Origin: Deltaproteobacteria bacterium
GTDB lineage: Bacteria > Myxococcota_A > UBA9042
Length of the DNA stretch: 64,000 nt
Reading direction: 5' to 3'
Assembly: GCA_020632665.1 (NCBI GenBank)
Contig: JACKFC010000001.1
Location: 62,001 to 126,000 of the forward strand
How positions within the stretch are numbered: the first letter of the stretch is position 1; each line of letters starts with the position of its first letter. Below are positions 32,915 through 42,310 of this stretch, in pieces. The position numbers were made by a program, and so were the translations under genes. A model generated the notes under the pieces. The model was not told the origin of the DNA, searched no databases, and saw nothing but the letters and a program-made list of their open reading frames with translations.

Positions 32915-33988
32915 TCAGCCGGCCTCCGTCGGCACCTCGGCCTGGCGGAGTTCTGCACCGATCGAGGGCAGGAAAGGCGCGGCGACCAACAAGCGCGTCA
33001 GCATGAAGCCGAAGATGAGCGCCGTCGTATAGGCGTCGATCACCGGCGCCGCGGCGATGCCGACCGGCACGTAGCGGGCGTAGAGGCTGCGGGCCAGCAG
33101 CTGGGTGGTGCCGATGCCCGAGACCGAGAGCGGGACCACGCCGACCACGGTCATCACCGGGATCAGCACCAGCAGCTCGCCCAGGTCTGGCTGCATCCCG
33201 AAGGCCCGCATCAAGGCGAAGTTCACCGCGACGTAGAGCATCACGAAGCCGGCCCGCAGCAGCACGCCGAAGGCGATCGCCGGCGCAGTCAGCGCAGCCA
33301 GGGGCGCCAGCGCGTCGAGCACCAACACCGCCAGCCGATGCGCCAGGCGTCGCAGCCCGCTCGCGCCGGGCTCGGGTTCCTTGGCCAGCTGCGCCACGAG
33401 CGGCAGCCGCTCACGCATCCGCGCGACGGCGACGACGGCGACCGCGCCGAGCGGGATCACGAGCGTCAGGCCACGGAGCGACGCTTGCAGCCGGGCATCC
33501 TGGCCGAGCAGGTCCGGCGCCGCGGCCATGCCGACGGTGACCAGCGCCGCCAACGCGACCAGATCGAGCCAGGAGAGCACCGCGAGCGCGGCGGCACCGC
33601 GGGCAAAGCCGACGCCGCGCCGCTTCGCGACGACCCAGCCCATGCCGAGCGTCGCCGCGTTGTAGTTGACGATATTGAGGACGTAGCTCGCGGCCTTGAG
33701 GCCGGCCAGGCTGCGGAAGCCCAGGCGGTCGGTCGCGCCGGCAGCGAGCGGCAGGGTCCGCTGCACCAGCCAGCGTAGGCAGCCGGTGTCGGCCAGCCAC
33801 GTCGCCGCCGTGCCGAGCACGAAGGTCAGCAGCAGCGCGGTGAGGTCGGCGCCGGCGAAGGCGGCTCCGACGGCGTCCAGGTCGGTGCTGCGGACCATGT
33901 AGCCGACGAGCAGGACGGTGCCGACGAGCGGCAGGATTTGGCGCAGGCGGCCACCGCCGCCGCCTGCCTTGTGTTCCTCGCTCGCCAT
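32915..33988 (-). CDS. Lysylphosphatidylglycerol-synthase-TM / UPF0104-family membrane protein
   Basis: The 357-aa product is mostly transmembrane, with about eight helices (for example LPLVGTVLLVGYMV, LTALLLTFVLGTAATWLA, LLVLIPVMTVVGVVPLSVSGIGTTQ). The late P-x-S-x-S-G-I-G-x-x-Q segment is the hallmark of the MprF flippase-domain (LPG_synthase_TM) family. Family members flip aminoacylated lipids or related lipids. The soluble aminoacyl-transferase domain of MprF is absent, so its substrate is unknown. I chose the start at MASEEHK (33988); a longer frame adds Arg-rich sequence with no family similarity. It is divergent from rsmB. Confidence 0.8.
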   Translation of the reverse strand: MASEEHKAGGGGGRLRQILPLVGTVLLVGYMVRSTDLDAVGAAFAGADLTALLLTFVLGTAATWLADTGCLRWLVQRTLPLAAGATDRLGFRSLAGLKAASYVLNIVNYNAATLGMGWVVAKRRGVGFARGAAALAVLSWLDLVALAALVTVGMAAAPDLLGQDARLQASLRGLTLVIPLGAVAVVAVARMRERLPLVAQLAKEPEPGASGLRRLAHRLAVLVLDALAPLAALTAPAIAFGVLLRAGFVMLYVAVNFALMRAFGMQPDLGELLVLIPVMTVVGVVPLSVSGIGTTQLLARSLYARYVPVGIAAAPVIDAYTTALIFGFMLTRLLVAAPFLPSIGAELRQAEVPTEAG

Positions 33989-34101
33989 CTCGCCTCGCCG
34001 CAGCCGCCGCAGTGCCGCTTGACACCCCCCGGGCAGCGCCAGAGCCTGCGCTCCTACCACGATTCGCCGCCGATGGCAGCGGATCTGCGGAGGCGGAATT
34101 C

Positions 34102-35439
34102 ATGCGACGAGCTCCCCCATCGCCGGCCCGCGGCGCCCGTGGACGCGCGATCGACGCGTTGATCGCGGTCGAAGAAGGCGCGCCGGGGCAGGCCGCGATC
34201 GCCGCCCAGCTCGACGCCGAGCCGCCGCTCGCCGACAAGGACCGCGGCCTCGCGACCGAGCTCTTCTACGGCACGCTGCGGCTCGAGCGCCGGCTCGACG
34301 CCTGGCTCGAGGCTGCGAGCGACCGCGGCCTGCGCGACCTCGACACCGCCACGTTGGTCGCCATGCGGATCGGCGCCTACCAGCTCGCCGCGCTCGACCG
34401 CGTACCGGACTTCGCCGCCCTCGCCGCCACCGTGCAGGCCGCGAAGGGGCGGGCTCCGGCGGGACGAATCGGCTTCGTCAACGCGATCCTGCGCCGCTTG
34501 GCACGCGAACGACCGTGGGAGCAACAGGCCGAGGCCGTGCTTCCGCCCTGGCAACGCCGGATCGTGCAGCGCTGGGCCGAACGCTGCGGCGTGGAGGCCG
34601 AGGCGTTGTTGGCGGCGCACGAGCGCGCTCCGCCGGTCCACGTCCACGTGATCGCCGGCGCACGGCAGGACGCCGCGTCGCGCTGGGCCGAAGATGGCGT
34701 CGAAGTCGCGGCGGTCGGCTCGCTGCCGGGCGTCTACGAGGTCCTCGCCGGCCCCTTCTTCGGCGGCGCGTTGGCGCGTGACGCCGCGGCGATCGCGCAG
34801 GACGCCGCCAGCGCCGCGATCGCCGAGTGGGTCGGCGCCGGACCGGGCCTGCACGTCCTCGATGCGTGCGCCGGGCGCGGCGGCAAGGCGCTCTTCCTCG
34901 CCGCGAGTGGCGCCGCGGTCACGGCGACCGACCTCTCTGCCGAGAAGCTCGCCCTCGCCGCGGCGCTGGCCGAGCGCGCGGGCGCCCCGCTGGCCGCGAC
35001 AGCTGCGCTCGCGGTCGACGACGCGGACGCGATGGCAGCGGTTCCAGGACCGGACGAGGGCTTCGACCTGGCCCTGGTCGACGCGCCGTGCAGCGGCCTG
35101 GGCACGCTTCGACGGCGCCCCGAGATCGGTCGTCGTCGGACCATGGCCGACGTCCTGCGGCTGGCCGGGTTGCAGCGAGCGATCCTGGAGAGCGTCGCCG
35201 CGCGGGTGCGCCCGGGCGGCGCGCTTGTCTACGCCGTCTGCACGCTCACCGACGAGGAGAGCGTCGGCGTCGTCGCGCCCTTCCTCGCGGCGCACCCGGA
35301 TTGGCAGATCGACCCGGAGCGACCCGCGTGGCTCGACGGCTGGATCGGCGAGGACGGCGCGCTGCGCAGCCACCCGTTGCTGCACGGCGCTGATTGTTTC
35401 TATGCCGTGCGGCTGATCCGGGCGACGCAATCGGCGTGA
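34102..35439 (+). CDS. rsmB: 16S rRNA (cytosine-967-C5)-methyltransferase RsmB
   Basis: The 445-aa product has an N-terminal NusB-like RNA-binding domain (about 10-135, TELFYGTLRLERRLDAWL) and a C-terminal Rossmann SAM-methyltransferase domain. The latter has motif I VLDACAGRGGKALFLA, the catalytic DAPCSGLGTLRRRPE, and the second Cys of the two-Cys mechanism in VYAVCTLTDEE. Length fits the family. The start at 34102 has GGAGG about 9 bases upstream; the frame extends further upstream without family similarity. dprA and topA follow on the same strand. Confidence 0.92.
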   Translation: MRRAPPSPARGARGRAIDALIAVEEGAPGQAAIAAQLDAEPPLADKDRGLATELFYGTLRLERRLDAWLEAASDRGLRDLDTATLVAMRIGAYQLAALDRVPDFAALAATVQAAKGRAPAGRIGFVNAILRRLARERPWEQQAEAVLPPWQRRIVQRWAERCGVEAEALLAAHERAPPVHVHVIAGARQDAASRWAEDGVEVAAVGSLPGVYEVLAGPFFGGALARDAAAIAQDAASAAIAEWVGAGPGLHVLDACAGRGGKALFLAASGAAVTATDLSAEKLALAAALAERAGAPLAATAALAVDDADAMAAVPGPDEGFDLALVDAPCSGLGTLRRRPEIGRRRTMADVLRLAGLQRAILESVAARVRPGGALVYAVCTLTDEESVGVVAPFLAAHPDWQIDPERPAWLDGWIGEDGALRSHPLLHGADCFYAVRLIRATQSA

Positions 35440-35494
35440 TCTGCCGATAAGCCCTTCCGGGGGCCTGGACGCGAACCAGACCCGGGAGGCGCAG

Positions 35495-36436
35495 ATGGTG
35501 GGCGACGGCGGCCCCACGGCCGAGCAAGCGGAGATGATCGACGCGATCGCGTCGGGCTGGCTGCGGCGACGGCCGCATGGCGGCGCGGCCTTGCTGCAGC
35601 GGCGCGGCGCCTGGCCACCGCACGATGCGCCGCGCGTCGCTGTGGTCGGCACGCGCCAACCGACGGCGCAGCAGCTCGCTTTCGCCCATGGGCTGACGCA
35701 GGGATTGATCGGCGCGGGTTGCAGCGTCTGGAGTGGCGGCGCGATCGGCGTCGACGCAGCGGTCCATCACGCCGCGCTCAGCGCGCGGGGGCATACGGTC
35801 GCGGTCCTGCCGGGCGGGCTCGCGCCGCCGACGCCGGTCGGCCACACCGCGCTCTTCGAGGCGATCGTCGCCGGCGGCGGCGGCGTGCTGGCTTGCGACG
35901 CGGACGGCGTGGTCGGTCGCAGCGCGTACTATCTGCGGCGCAACGCGGTGCTGGTCGCGGGGGTCGACGCCGTCGTGATCGTGGCCGGTGATCTGCGCAG
36001 CGGGACGATGAATACCGCCGGTTGGGCGAGCCGCACCGGGGTGCCCTTGGCGGCGGTGCCGTGGGGGCCCAGCACACCGAATAGCGGGGGTTGTCTCGCC
36101 CTGCTGGCGACCGGGGCCGCGCGCATGGTGTGCAGCGCCGCCGACGTCCTCGACTGGCTGCAAGTTGACGCCGCCCCGGGGCGCTGGCAACGATACGCGC
36201 CCGGTCCGGGGCCCGGGGGGGATCTCTCCCCCGCGGTACAGGCGCTGCTCGACGAGCTCGCCGCGGCTGGCGACAGGGGGCTCTCACTCGAGGACCTCTG
36301 CCGCACCGGACGAGAAAGAGATTCCACTGCCGCGCTGCTGCTCGACCTCACCCTGGACGGCGCAGCCTCGCGGGATCGGTGGGGCCGGTACCACCGCCGG
36401 GGGGCGACTGCGCCCTCGGCCACGACCGAGAGTTGA
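35495..36436 (+). CDS. dprA: DNA-processing protein DprA (Smf)
   Basis: The 313-aa product carries the Rossmann-like DprA fold that loads RecA onto incoming single-stranded DNA in transformation. Motifs visible are VAVVGTRQPT, SGGAIGVDAAVHHAAL, TVAVLPGGL, YYLRRNAVLVAGVDAVVIVAG and the SGTMNTAGWA segment. It is short at the N-terminus (no SAM domain) and ends with a degraded winged-helix region. The start has GGAGG about 6 bases upstream. It ends 6 bp before topA, a common dprA-topA order. Confidence 0.88.
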   Translation: MVGDGGPTAEQAEMIDAIASGWLRRRPHGGAALLQRRGAWPPHDAPRVAVVGTRQPTAQQLAFAHGLTQGLIGAGCSVWSGGAIGVDAAVHHAALSARGHTVAVLPGGLAPPTPVGHTALFEAIVAGGGGVLACDADGVVGRSAYYLRRNAVLVAGVDAVVIVAGDLRSGTMNTAGWASRTGVPLAAVPWGPSTPNSGGCLALLATGAARMVCSAADVLDWLQVDAAPGRWQRYAPGPGPGGDLSPAVQALLDELAAAGDRGLSLEDLCRTGRERDSTAALLLDLTLDGAASRDRWGRYHRRGATAPSATTES

Positions 36437-36442
36437 AACCCG

Positions 36443-39412
36443 ATGCCCGCGAAACAAGCTCCGTCCGCGTCCACAGAGCGCGCGCTCGTCATCGTCGAGT
36501 CGCCGACCAAGGCCTCGACGATCCGCAAATACCTCGGCGACGGCTTCGAGGTCGAAGCCAGCGTCGGCCATATCCGCGACCTGGTGACCCGGCGCACCGA
36601 GCTCCCAGAGAACGACGCCCGCCGCAGCGCCGGCTGGGTGACCTACGGCGTCAACGTCGACAACGGCTTCGAGCCGCTGGAAGAGATCTACCGGGTCTCG
36701 GCGCAGAAGAAGCGGCAGATCGACACGCTCAAGCATCGCCTCGACGACGCCGACGCGCTCTACCTCGCCACCGACGATGATCGCGAGGGCGAGGCGATCA
36801 GCTGGCACCTGCTCGAAGAGCTGCGACCGAAGGTCCCGGTGCGGCGCCTGGTCTTCCGCGAGATCACCAAGAAGGCGATCCAGCAGGCCCTCGACCACAC
36901 CCGCGACGTCGACATGGACCTGGTCAACGCGCAGCGGGCGCGGCGCATCGTCGACCGCCTCTACGGCTGGGACGTCAGCCAGGTGCTGTGGCGCAAGATC
37001 AAGCCGGGCCTCTCGGCCGGTCGCGTGCAATCGGTCGCGCAGCGGCTGCTCGTGGTCCGCGAGCGGGAGCGCATCGCCTTCAGCAGCAGCGAGTATTGGG
37101 ACCTGCTCGGCCATTTCGAGGCCGGCGGCCAGCGCTTCGACGCCACCTTGCATCGCCTCGGCAGCCGCCGCGTGGTGAGCAGCCGCGACTTCGACGCCAC
37201 CACCGGCATCCGCAAGGACGACGAAGGCGTGCTGCTGGACGCCGCCACCGCGGCCTCGTTGCGCGATCGCGTGGCAAAGGACCAAGGCCGCGTGGTCGCG
37301 CGCGAGGTCAAGCCGCTGACCCGTCGGCCGCAGGCGCCGTTCACCACCTCGACGCTGCAGCAGGAGGCCAACCGCAAGCTGCGGATGAGCGCGCAGCACG
37401 CCATGCGGGTCGCGCAGAGCCTCTACGAGAAGGGCCTCATCACCTATATGCGTACCGACTCGACCCGGCTCTCGGACGAGGCGCTCTCGGCGTCGCAGGC
37501 GACGATCCGGGACCGCTTCGGCGCCGAGATGCTGGCCGACGGGCCGCGCGTCTACGAGACCAAGAGCGCCGGTGCGCAGGAGGCCCACGAGGCGATCCGC
37601 CCCGCCGGCGATCGCTTCCTCGATCCGCGCGAGCTCGGCCGCAGCTTCAGCGATCAAGAGCGCCGGCTCTACGCGATGATCTGGCAGCGGACAGTCGCCA
37701 GCCAGATGGCCGACGCGCAGCTCGAGCAGACGACCCTCGATATCGCGGTCAGCGCCGGCAGCGACGAGGCGCTCTTCCGCGCCAGTGGCCGTGCGGTGCG
37801 CTTCGCCGGTTTCCTCGCCGCGTGGTCGGCCGAGACCACGGCCCGGCAAGACGGGGACGAAGAGCAAGACGAGCAGGACGACGACGACGATCGCGGCGAC
37901 GAGGCCCGCCTTCCGCTGCTGCGCGAAGGCGACGCGGTCGGCTACGCCGGGGTCGATCCCACCGTCGAAGCCCGCGAGCACCACACCAGGCCGCCGGCAC
38001 GGCTCACCGACGCCTCCTTGGTCAAGGCGTTGGAGGAGAAGGGCATCGGGCGTCCGAGCACCTACGCCGCGATCATCCAGAACCTGCTCGACCGCGGCTA
38101 TTGCTTCCGCAAGGGCAGCGCGCTTGTGCCGACGTTCATGGGCATGGCCGTCACCCACATGCTCGAGCGCTGGCTGCCCGATCTGGTCGACTACGACTTC
38201 ACCGCGGCGATGGAGGCGCAGCTCGACGCGATCGCCAACGGCGAGGGCGATTGTGGCGCCTACCTGCGCGGCTTCTACCGCGAGGGCTTCCACGGCCTCG
38301 GTGGGCGCGAGGTCGAGGGGCTGGTCGCGCAGCTCGCCGCGGCGCGGGATCAGATCGATCCGGCCGAGGCCAGCGGGGTGCGGATCGGCGAGCTGGAAGG
38401 CACGCCGGTCGATGTCCGCATCGGCCGCTACGGCACCTTCGTCAAGGCCGGCGACCGCACCGCGACGGTGCCGGACGACCTGCCGCCCGACGAAATGACC
38501 GTCGAGAAGGCCCTGGAGCTGATCACCAACAAGGAAAAGGGCGACGCGCCGCTCGGTGAGCTGGCCGACGGGACGCCGATCTTCCTGCGCAACGGGCGCT
38601 ATGGTTGGTACCTGCAGGCGGGCAAGAGCGGCGACGGCGAGCCGAAGCCGACGATGGTCAGCCTCTCGAAGGGTATGAACCCCGAGGCGGTCGACGAGGC
38701 GCTCGCGCGCCGGCAGCTCGCCCTGCCCCGCGCTCTGGGCCAGCACCCGGGCAAGAAGGAGCCGATCGAGGCCTTGGTCGGCCGCTACGGCGACTACATC
38801 AAGATGGGGGAGGAGACCCGGACCCTGCCGACCGGCGTCTTCGCGATCGATGTGAGCCTAGAGCAGGCCGCGGCGCTGCTCGACAAGCCACGGGCCCGTG
38901 GCGGCCGCGAGATGATCCGTGACATCGGCGTCCGTGCCCGTGATGGCGTGATGATCTCGCTCTGGACCGGACGCTGGGGGCCCTACCTCACCGACGGCAA
39001 GAACAGCGCCAACCTCCGCGACGAGAACCCCGACAACGTCGACCTCGAGAAGGCGATCGTGCTGATCGACAAGGCGATCGAGGACAAGGCCGGCCGCCTG
39101 CTCGGCAAAGATCCCGAGAGCGAGGCCGAGATTCGCGTCATGCGCGGCCCCTTCGGCCACTACCTGACCAACGGCGCGATGAACGCCAGCTTGCCGCGCG
39201 GCACCGAGCCCGAGGAGGTCGACCTGACCTTCGCCCTGGTGCGCTTGGCGGAATACGGCAAGCCGGTGAAGAAGAAGGGCGGTCGCAAGGGCAAGGCGGC
39301 CGGCGCAAAAGCGGAAGCCAAGCCTGCGGCGAAAAAGCCTGCGGCGAAGAAGCCCGCCGCGAAGAAGCCCGCGGCGAAGAAGCCCGCCGCGAAAAAGCCC
39401 GCCGCGAAGTAG
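36443..39412 (+). CDS. topA: DNA topoisomerase I (TopA) with repeated C-terminal domains and Lys/Ala tail
   Basis: This type IA enzyme relaxes negative supercoils. The 989-aa product begins with the TOPRIM domain (LVIVESPTKASTIRKYL; acidic motif TDDDREGEAISW). The catalytic Tyr is in LITYMRTDSTRLS, and family motifs GLSAGRVQSVAQRLL and GIGRPSTYAAI are present. A short acidic insert (EEQDEQDDDDDRGDE) lies mid-protein. In place of C4 zinc fingers the C-terminus has five topoisomerase C-repeat units (each with R-x-G-R-Y/W-G-x-Y-like cores, for example RYGTFVKAG, RYGWYLQAG, RWGPYLTDG). It ends in about six PAAKK repeats, a basic DNA-binding tail also seen in some actinobacterial and myxobacterial enzymes. 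Confidence 0.95.
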   Translation: MPAKQAPSASTERALVIVESPTKASTIRKYLGDGFEVEASVGHIRDLVTRRTELPENDARRSAGWVTYGVNVDNGFEPLEEIYRVSAQKKRQIDTLKHRLDDADALYLATDDDREGEAISWHLLEELRPKVPVRRLVFREITKKAIQQALDHTRDVDMDLVNAQRARRIVDRLYGWDVSQVLWRKIKPGLSAGRVQSVAQRLLVVRERERIAFSSSEYWDLLGHFEAGGQRFDATLHRLGSRRVVSSRDFDATTGIRKDDEGVLLDAATAASLRDRVAKDQGRVVAREVKPLTRRPQAPFTTSTLQQEANRKLRMSAQHAMRVAQSLYEKGLITYMRTDSTRLSDEALSASQATIRDRFGAEMLADGPRVYETKSAGAQEAHEAIRPAGDRFLDPRELGRSFSDQERRLYAMIWQRTVASQMADAQLEQTTLDIAVSAGSDEALFRASGRAVRFAGFLAAWSAETTARQDGDEEQDEQDDDDDRGDEARLPLLREGDAVGYAGVDPTVEAREHHTRPPARLTDASLVKALEEKGIGRPSTYAAIIQNLLDRGYCFRKGSALVPTFMGMAVTHMLERWLPDLVDYDFTAAMEAQLDAIANGEGDCGAYLRGFYREGFHGLGGREVEGLVAQLAAARDQIDPAEASGVRIGELEGTPVDVRIGRYGTFVKAGDRTATVPDDLPPDEMTVEKALELITNKEKGDAPLGELADGTPIFLRNGRYGWYLQAGKSGDGEPKPTMVSLSKGMNPEAVDEALARRQLALPRALGQHPGKKEPIEALVGRYGDYIKMGEETRTLPTGVFAIDVSLEQAAALLDKPRARGGREMIRDIGVRARDGVMISLWTGRWGPYLTDGKNSANLRDENPDNVDLEKAIVLIDKAIEDKAGRLLGKDPESEAEIRVMRGPFGHYLTNGAMNASLPRGTEPEEVDLTFALVRLAEYGKPVKKKGGRKGKAAGAKAEAKPAAKKPAAKKPAAKKPAAKKPAAKKPAAK

Positions 39413-39454
39413 CCACGCACCAAAAAGAGTCAACGAGGGGCAGCGCCCTTCGCG

Positions 39455-40435
39455 CTACGGCATCGGCAGCCGTCGGCCTTCGTGCAGCGGCGCCTCGAGC
39501 AAGGCGATCGGCGCGAGGCCTTCGAGCCTCTTGGCGATCTTCTTCTTCAGGTTGGCCTCGATCTGCCGCACCCGCTCGCGCGAGATGCCGAACTGATCGC
39601 CGACCTCCTGCAGGGTCCGGCCTTCGTCCGAGAGCAGGCGCTCCTCGAGGATGACCATCTCCTTCTCGTTGAGCTCGGCGTGGAGCTCGGCGAGGCGCTC
39701 GGCGACCATCGAGGTGAGCTCGGCGCTGGCCAGCTGGTCGTCGGCAGAGGGTTCGTGCGAGGCGATGGTCTCGCCGAGGGTGAGGCGGCCGTCCTCGGAG
39801 ATCGTGCCGTCGAGATCGAGGTCGCGGCGTGCCGCGAGGGCCGCCTTGCGCCAAGCGTCGACCTCTTCCGGCGTCGGGCGTCGCGGCTTGCGTCGGCCAG
39901 ACGCAGTTCGACCGTCGTCGCGTTCGGCGGCGATCAGGAAGGTCGCCTCGCCATCTTCGTCCTCGTCGTCGACGACTTCGGCGTCGATCACGTCGCCGTC
40001 TTTGCCCTTGCCCTCCGGCGCCGGGAGCTCGCGGCGGCCGAAGAGGACCTTGCGCTGCTGCGCCACCGGTCCGACCCGGACGAGCGACCAAGTGTTGATG
40101 ATGTAGTTCTGGATGTAGGCCTTGATCCACCACACGGCATAGCTGATCAGGCGGAAGCCGCGATCCGGCTTGAATTTTTGCACCGCCTTCATCAGGCCGA
40201 TATTGCCCTCCTGGATCAGGTCGGTGAGCTTGATATCGTAATTGCTGAACTGATACGCAACCTTGACGACGAATCGCAGGTTCGCCGTGACCAACGCGCG
40301 GGCGGCGTCGGGGTCGCCGGTTTCCTGGAAGCGCTTCGCGAGGGCGTATTCCTCTTCCCGGCTGAGCAATTGGTACGCGTTGACCTCGCGCAAATATTGC
40401 TCGAGCGGATTGTCGAGGATGGGTTCGCGGGTCAT
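39455..40435 (-). CDS. Sigma-70 family alternative sigma factor, RpoH (sigma-32)-like, with acidic insert
   Basis: The 326-aa product has region 1.2/2 (PLEQYLREVNAYQLLSREEE; DLIQEGNIGLMKAVQKF; RLISYAVWWIKAYIQNYI) and region 4 (RTLQEVGDQFGISRERVRQIEANLKKKI). QQRKVLFGRR at about 127-135 resembles the sigma-32 RpoH box (QRKLFFNLR). Directly after it an acidic, low-complexity insert of about 50 residues (about 140-190, VVDDEDEDGE) interrupts region 3. Regulation of a heat-shock or developmental regulon is likely by family. I chose the start at 40435, with GAGG about 9 bases upstream; a GTG nine codons earlier has no site. It is divergent from the DUF1844 gene. Confidence 0.88.
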   Translation of the reverse strand: MTREPILDNPLEQYLREVNAYQLLSREEEYALAKRFQETGDPDAARALVTANLRFVVKVAYQFSNYDIKLTDLIQEGNIGLMKAVQKFKPDRGFRLISYAVWWIKAYIQNYIINTWSLVRVGPVAQQRKVLFGRRELPAPEGKGKDGDVIDAEVVDDEDEDGEATFLIAAERDDGRTASGRRKPRRPTPEEVDAWRKAALAARRDLDLDGTISEDGRLTLGETIASHEPSADDQLASAELTSMVAERLAELHAELNEKEMVILEERLLSDEGRTLQEVGDQFGISRERVRQIEANLKKKIAKRLEGLAPIALLEAPLHEGRRLPMP

Positions 40436-40488
40436 GGGCTGGGCCTCGTTGGGGTTCGGCACGGCGCGTGAGGGAGCGGCCGGCTAGC

Positions 40489-40517
40489 TTGACAACGCCT
40501 GGGCACGTCTGGACATT
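40489..40517 (+). promoter_or_regulatory. Possible sigma-70-type promoter for the DUF1844-regulator operon
   Basis: A perfect TTGACA at 40489-40494 is followed after 17 bases by GACATT, a weak -10. It points to the DUF1844 gene 85 bases downstream and lies in the divergent gap shared with the sigma-32-like gene. Only the -35 box is convincing. Confidence 0.4.
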
Positions 40518-40601
40518 CCTGCGCAGGCGCGGCTCACGATAGCGCGCACGGGGCCGCGCGCAACCGCAGTGTCCGGGTCGCGCCCGGCCCAGGGAGCGAA
40601 G

Positions 40602-40865
40602 ATGAGCGCCAATACTTCGGATTTCTCGACCTTTCTGCTTTCGCTCGCCAGCTCGGTGATGGTGCATCTCGGGCGCGTCCCGGATCCCACCGGTGGCACG
40701 GGCGAGGTCAACCTGCAGTTGGCACGGCACAGCATCGACCTGATCGCGATGCTCGAGGCCAAGACCAAGGGCAACCTCACGCCGGAGGAGGCGACCCTGC
40801 TCGCCCGCGTCCTGCACGATACCCGCATGGCCTGGCTGGAAGAGAAGCAGCGCGGAGCTTCATGA
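40602..40865 (+). CDS. DUF1844 family protein
   Basis: The 87-aa product matches the DUF1844 pattern: FSTFLLSLASSVMVHLG at the N-terminus, a central N-L-Q-L-A-R-x-x-I-D-L-I-x-M-L-E-x-K-T-K-G-N-L segment, and a helical end. The function is unknown; the family is widespread in deltaproteobacteria. The start has GGAG 7 bases upstream. Its stop overlaps the start of the regulator gene by 4 bp (ATGA), so the two are translationally coupled. Confidence 0.88.
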   Translation: MSANTSDFSTFLLSLASSVMVHLGRVPDPTGGTGEVNLQLARHSIDLIAMLEAKTKGNLTPEEATLLARVLHDTRMAWLEEKQRGAS

Positions 40866-42301
40866 AGGGCGAGGGCGCCCACGTCCTGGTCGTCGACGAC
40901 GAGGCCGGGTTTCGCAAGCTGGTCGAAGGCCACCTCGGCCGGGCCGGCATGCGCGTGACCACGGCGAACTCCGCCGAAGAAGCGCTGGAGAAGCTGCGGC
41001 CAGCGCCGGACGCGATGCTGCTCGACGTTCACATGCCTGGCATGACGGGCCTGGAGTTGGTCGAGAAGCTGAGCAAGGAAGGCCGCCTGCCGCCGACGAT
41101 CGTGATGAGCGCCTATGGTCAACTCGACACGGCGCTGGCCGCCGTCCGGGCCGGCGCGGTGGACTTCCTGCCGAAGCCGTTCCGCCTGCCGGAGGTCGAC
41201 CTCAAGGTCGCGCTGGCGCTCGAGCGGGGCCGCACCTCCGGCCGTGGTCGGCGGCGCAGCGACGTCGCGCCGGCGCGCCGGATCAGCGGCTCCGAAGCCG
41301 GCGAGCTCTTCGAGGGGATGGTCGGCAAGGCGCCGGCGATGCGCGAACTCTTCGCCCGGGTCGAGCGCGTGGCGCGCTTCACCTCGACGGTCCTGCTGCA
41401 TGGCGAGTCGGGCACCGGCAAGGAGCTCGTCGCCCGCGCGCTGCACAAGTTGAGCCCCCGCCGCGGCGGCCCCTTCGTCGCGGTCAACTGCGGCGCGATC
41501 CCCGAGAACCTGCTCGAGTCGGAGTTCTTCGGCCACGTCCGCGGCGCCTTCACCGACGCCAACGCCGACCGCAAGGGCCTCTTCGAGCAGGCCCACGGCG
41601 GCACCCTCTTCCTCGACGAGATCGTCGACCTGCCGCTGCACATGCAGGTCAAGCTGCTGCGTGTGCTGCAAGAAGGGGAGGTGCGGCCGATCGGCGGGGC
41701 GCGCTCGGTCACGGTCGACGTGCGCGTCATCGCTGCCAGCGCCGTGCCGGCCCGCGAGCGGGTGGCGGAGGGGCGCTTCCGTGAGGATCTGTTCTACCGC
41801 CTCGGCGTGATCGAGCTGCACGTCCCGGCGCTGCGCGAGCGGGCGGTCGACATCCCGCTGCTGGTCGAACACTTGGTCAGCCAGGCGAACAAGCGCCTCG
41901 GCACACGGATCACCGGCGTGCACCCCTTCGCGCTGGCGAAGCTCTCGGCCTGGCGTTGGCCGGGCAACGTGCGCGAGCTGCAGAACGTGATCGAGCAGGC
42001 CGCCGTCATGAGCGAGACGGCCGAGATCACGCTCGATTCGCTGCCGCCGCACCTGATCGCCGAGCACGAAGAAGAAGAGGACGGCCCGACGCCCTTGTTG
42101 CTCGGCGGCGACTCGCTCTCGATCCCGGCAGCGGTGGCCAAGGTCGAGCGGCAGCTGATCGAGGCGGCGCTGGTCCGCACCGAGGGCAATCGGACCCACG
42201 CCGCGGGGCTGCTCGAGATCTCCTTGCGCTCGCTGCAGCAGAAGATCCAACACTACGGCATCGATATCCCCGGCCAGGTCGGCCGGCCGCCGCAGCGATA
42301 G
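40862..42301 (+). CDS. NtrC-family sigma-54-dependent response regulator
   Basis: The 479-aa product has an N-terminal receiver domain (VLVVDDE, phospho-acceptor Asp in MLLDVHMPGMTG, Lys in LPKPF), a AAA+ domain (Walker A GESGTGKELVARAL, Walker B GGTLFLDEI) and a C-terminal Fis-type HTH (NRTHAAGLLEISLRSLQQKI). The sigma-54 contact loop reads GAFTDA rather than GAFTGA, a variant seen in many family members. It should activate sigma-54 promoters when phosphorylated. No sensor kinase lies nearby, so it is an orphan regulator. It is coupled by 4-bp overlap to the DUF1844 gene. Confidence 0.93.
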   Translation: MKGEGAHVLVVDDEAGFRKLVEGHLGRAGMRVTTANSAEEALEKLRPAPDAMLLDVHMPGMTGLELVEKLSKEGRLPPTIVMSAYGQLDTALAAVRAGAVDFLPKPFRLPEVDLKVALALERGRTSGRGRRRSDVAPARRISGSEAGELFEGMVGKAPAMRELFARVERVARFTSTVLLHGESGTGKELVARALHKLSPRRGGPFVAVNCGAIPENLLESEFFGHVRGAFTDANADRKGLFEQAHGGTLFLDEIVDLPLHMQVKLLRVLQEGEVRPIGGARSVTVDVRVIAASAVPARERVAEGRFREDLFYRLGVIELHVPALRERAVDIPLLVEHLVSQANKRLGTRITGVHPFALAKLSAWRWPGNVRELQNVIEQAAVMSETAEITLDSLPPHLIAEHEEEEDGPTPLLLGGDSLSIPAAVAKVERQLIEAALVRTEGNRTHAAGLLEISLRSLQQKIQHYGIDIPGQVGRPPQR

Positions 42302-42310
42302 GAGCGCGAC

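Noticed and set aside
41560..41580. GAFTDA instead of GAFTGA as evidence for a defective regulator
   Set aside because: This variant is frequent in functional NtrC-family proteins, so it alone does not imply loss of sigma-54 activation.
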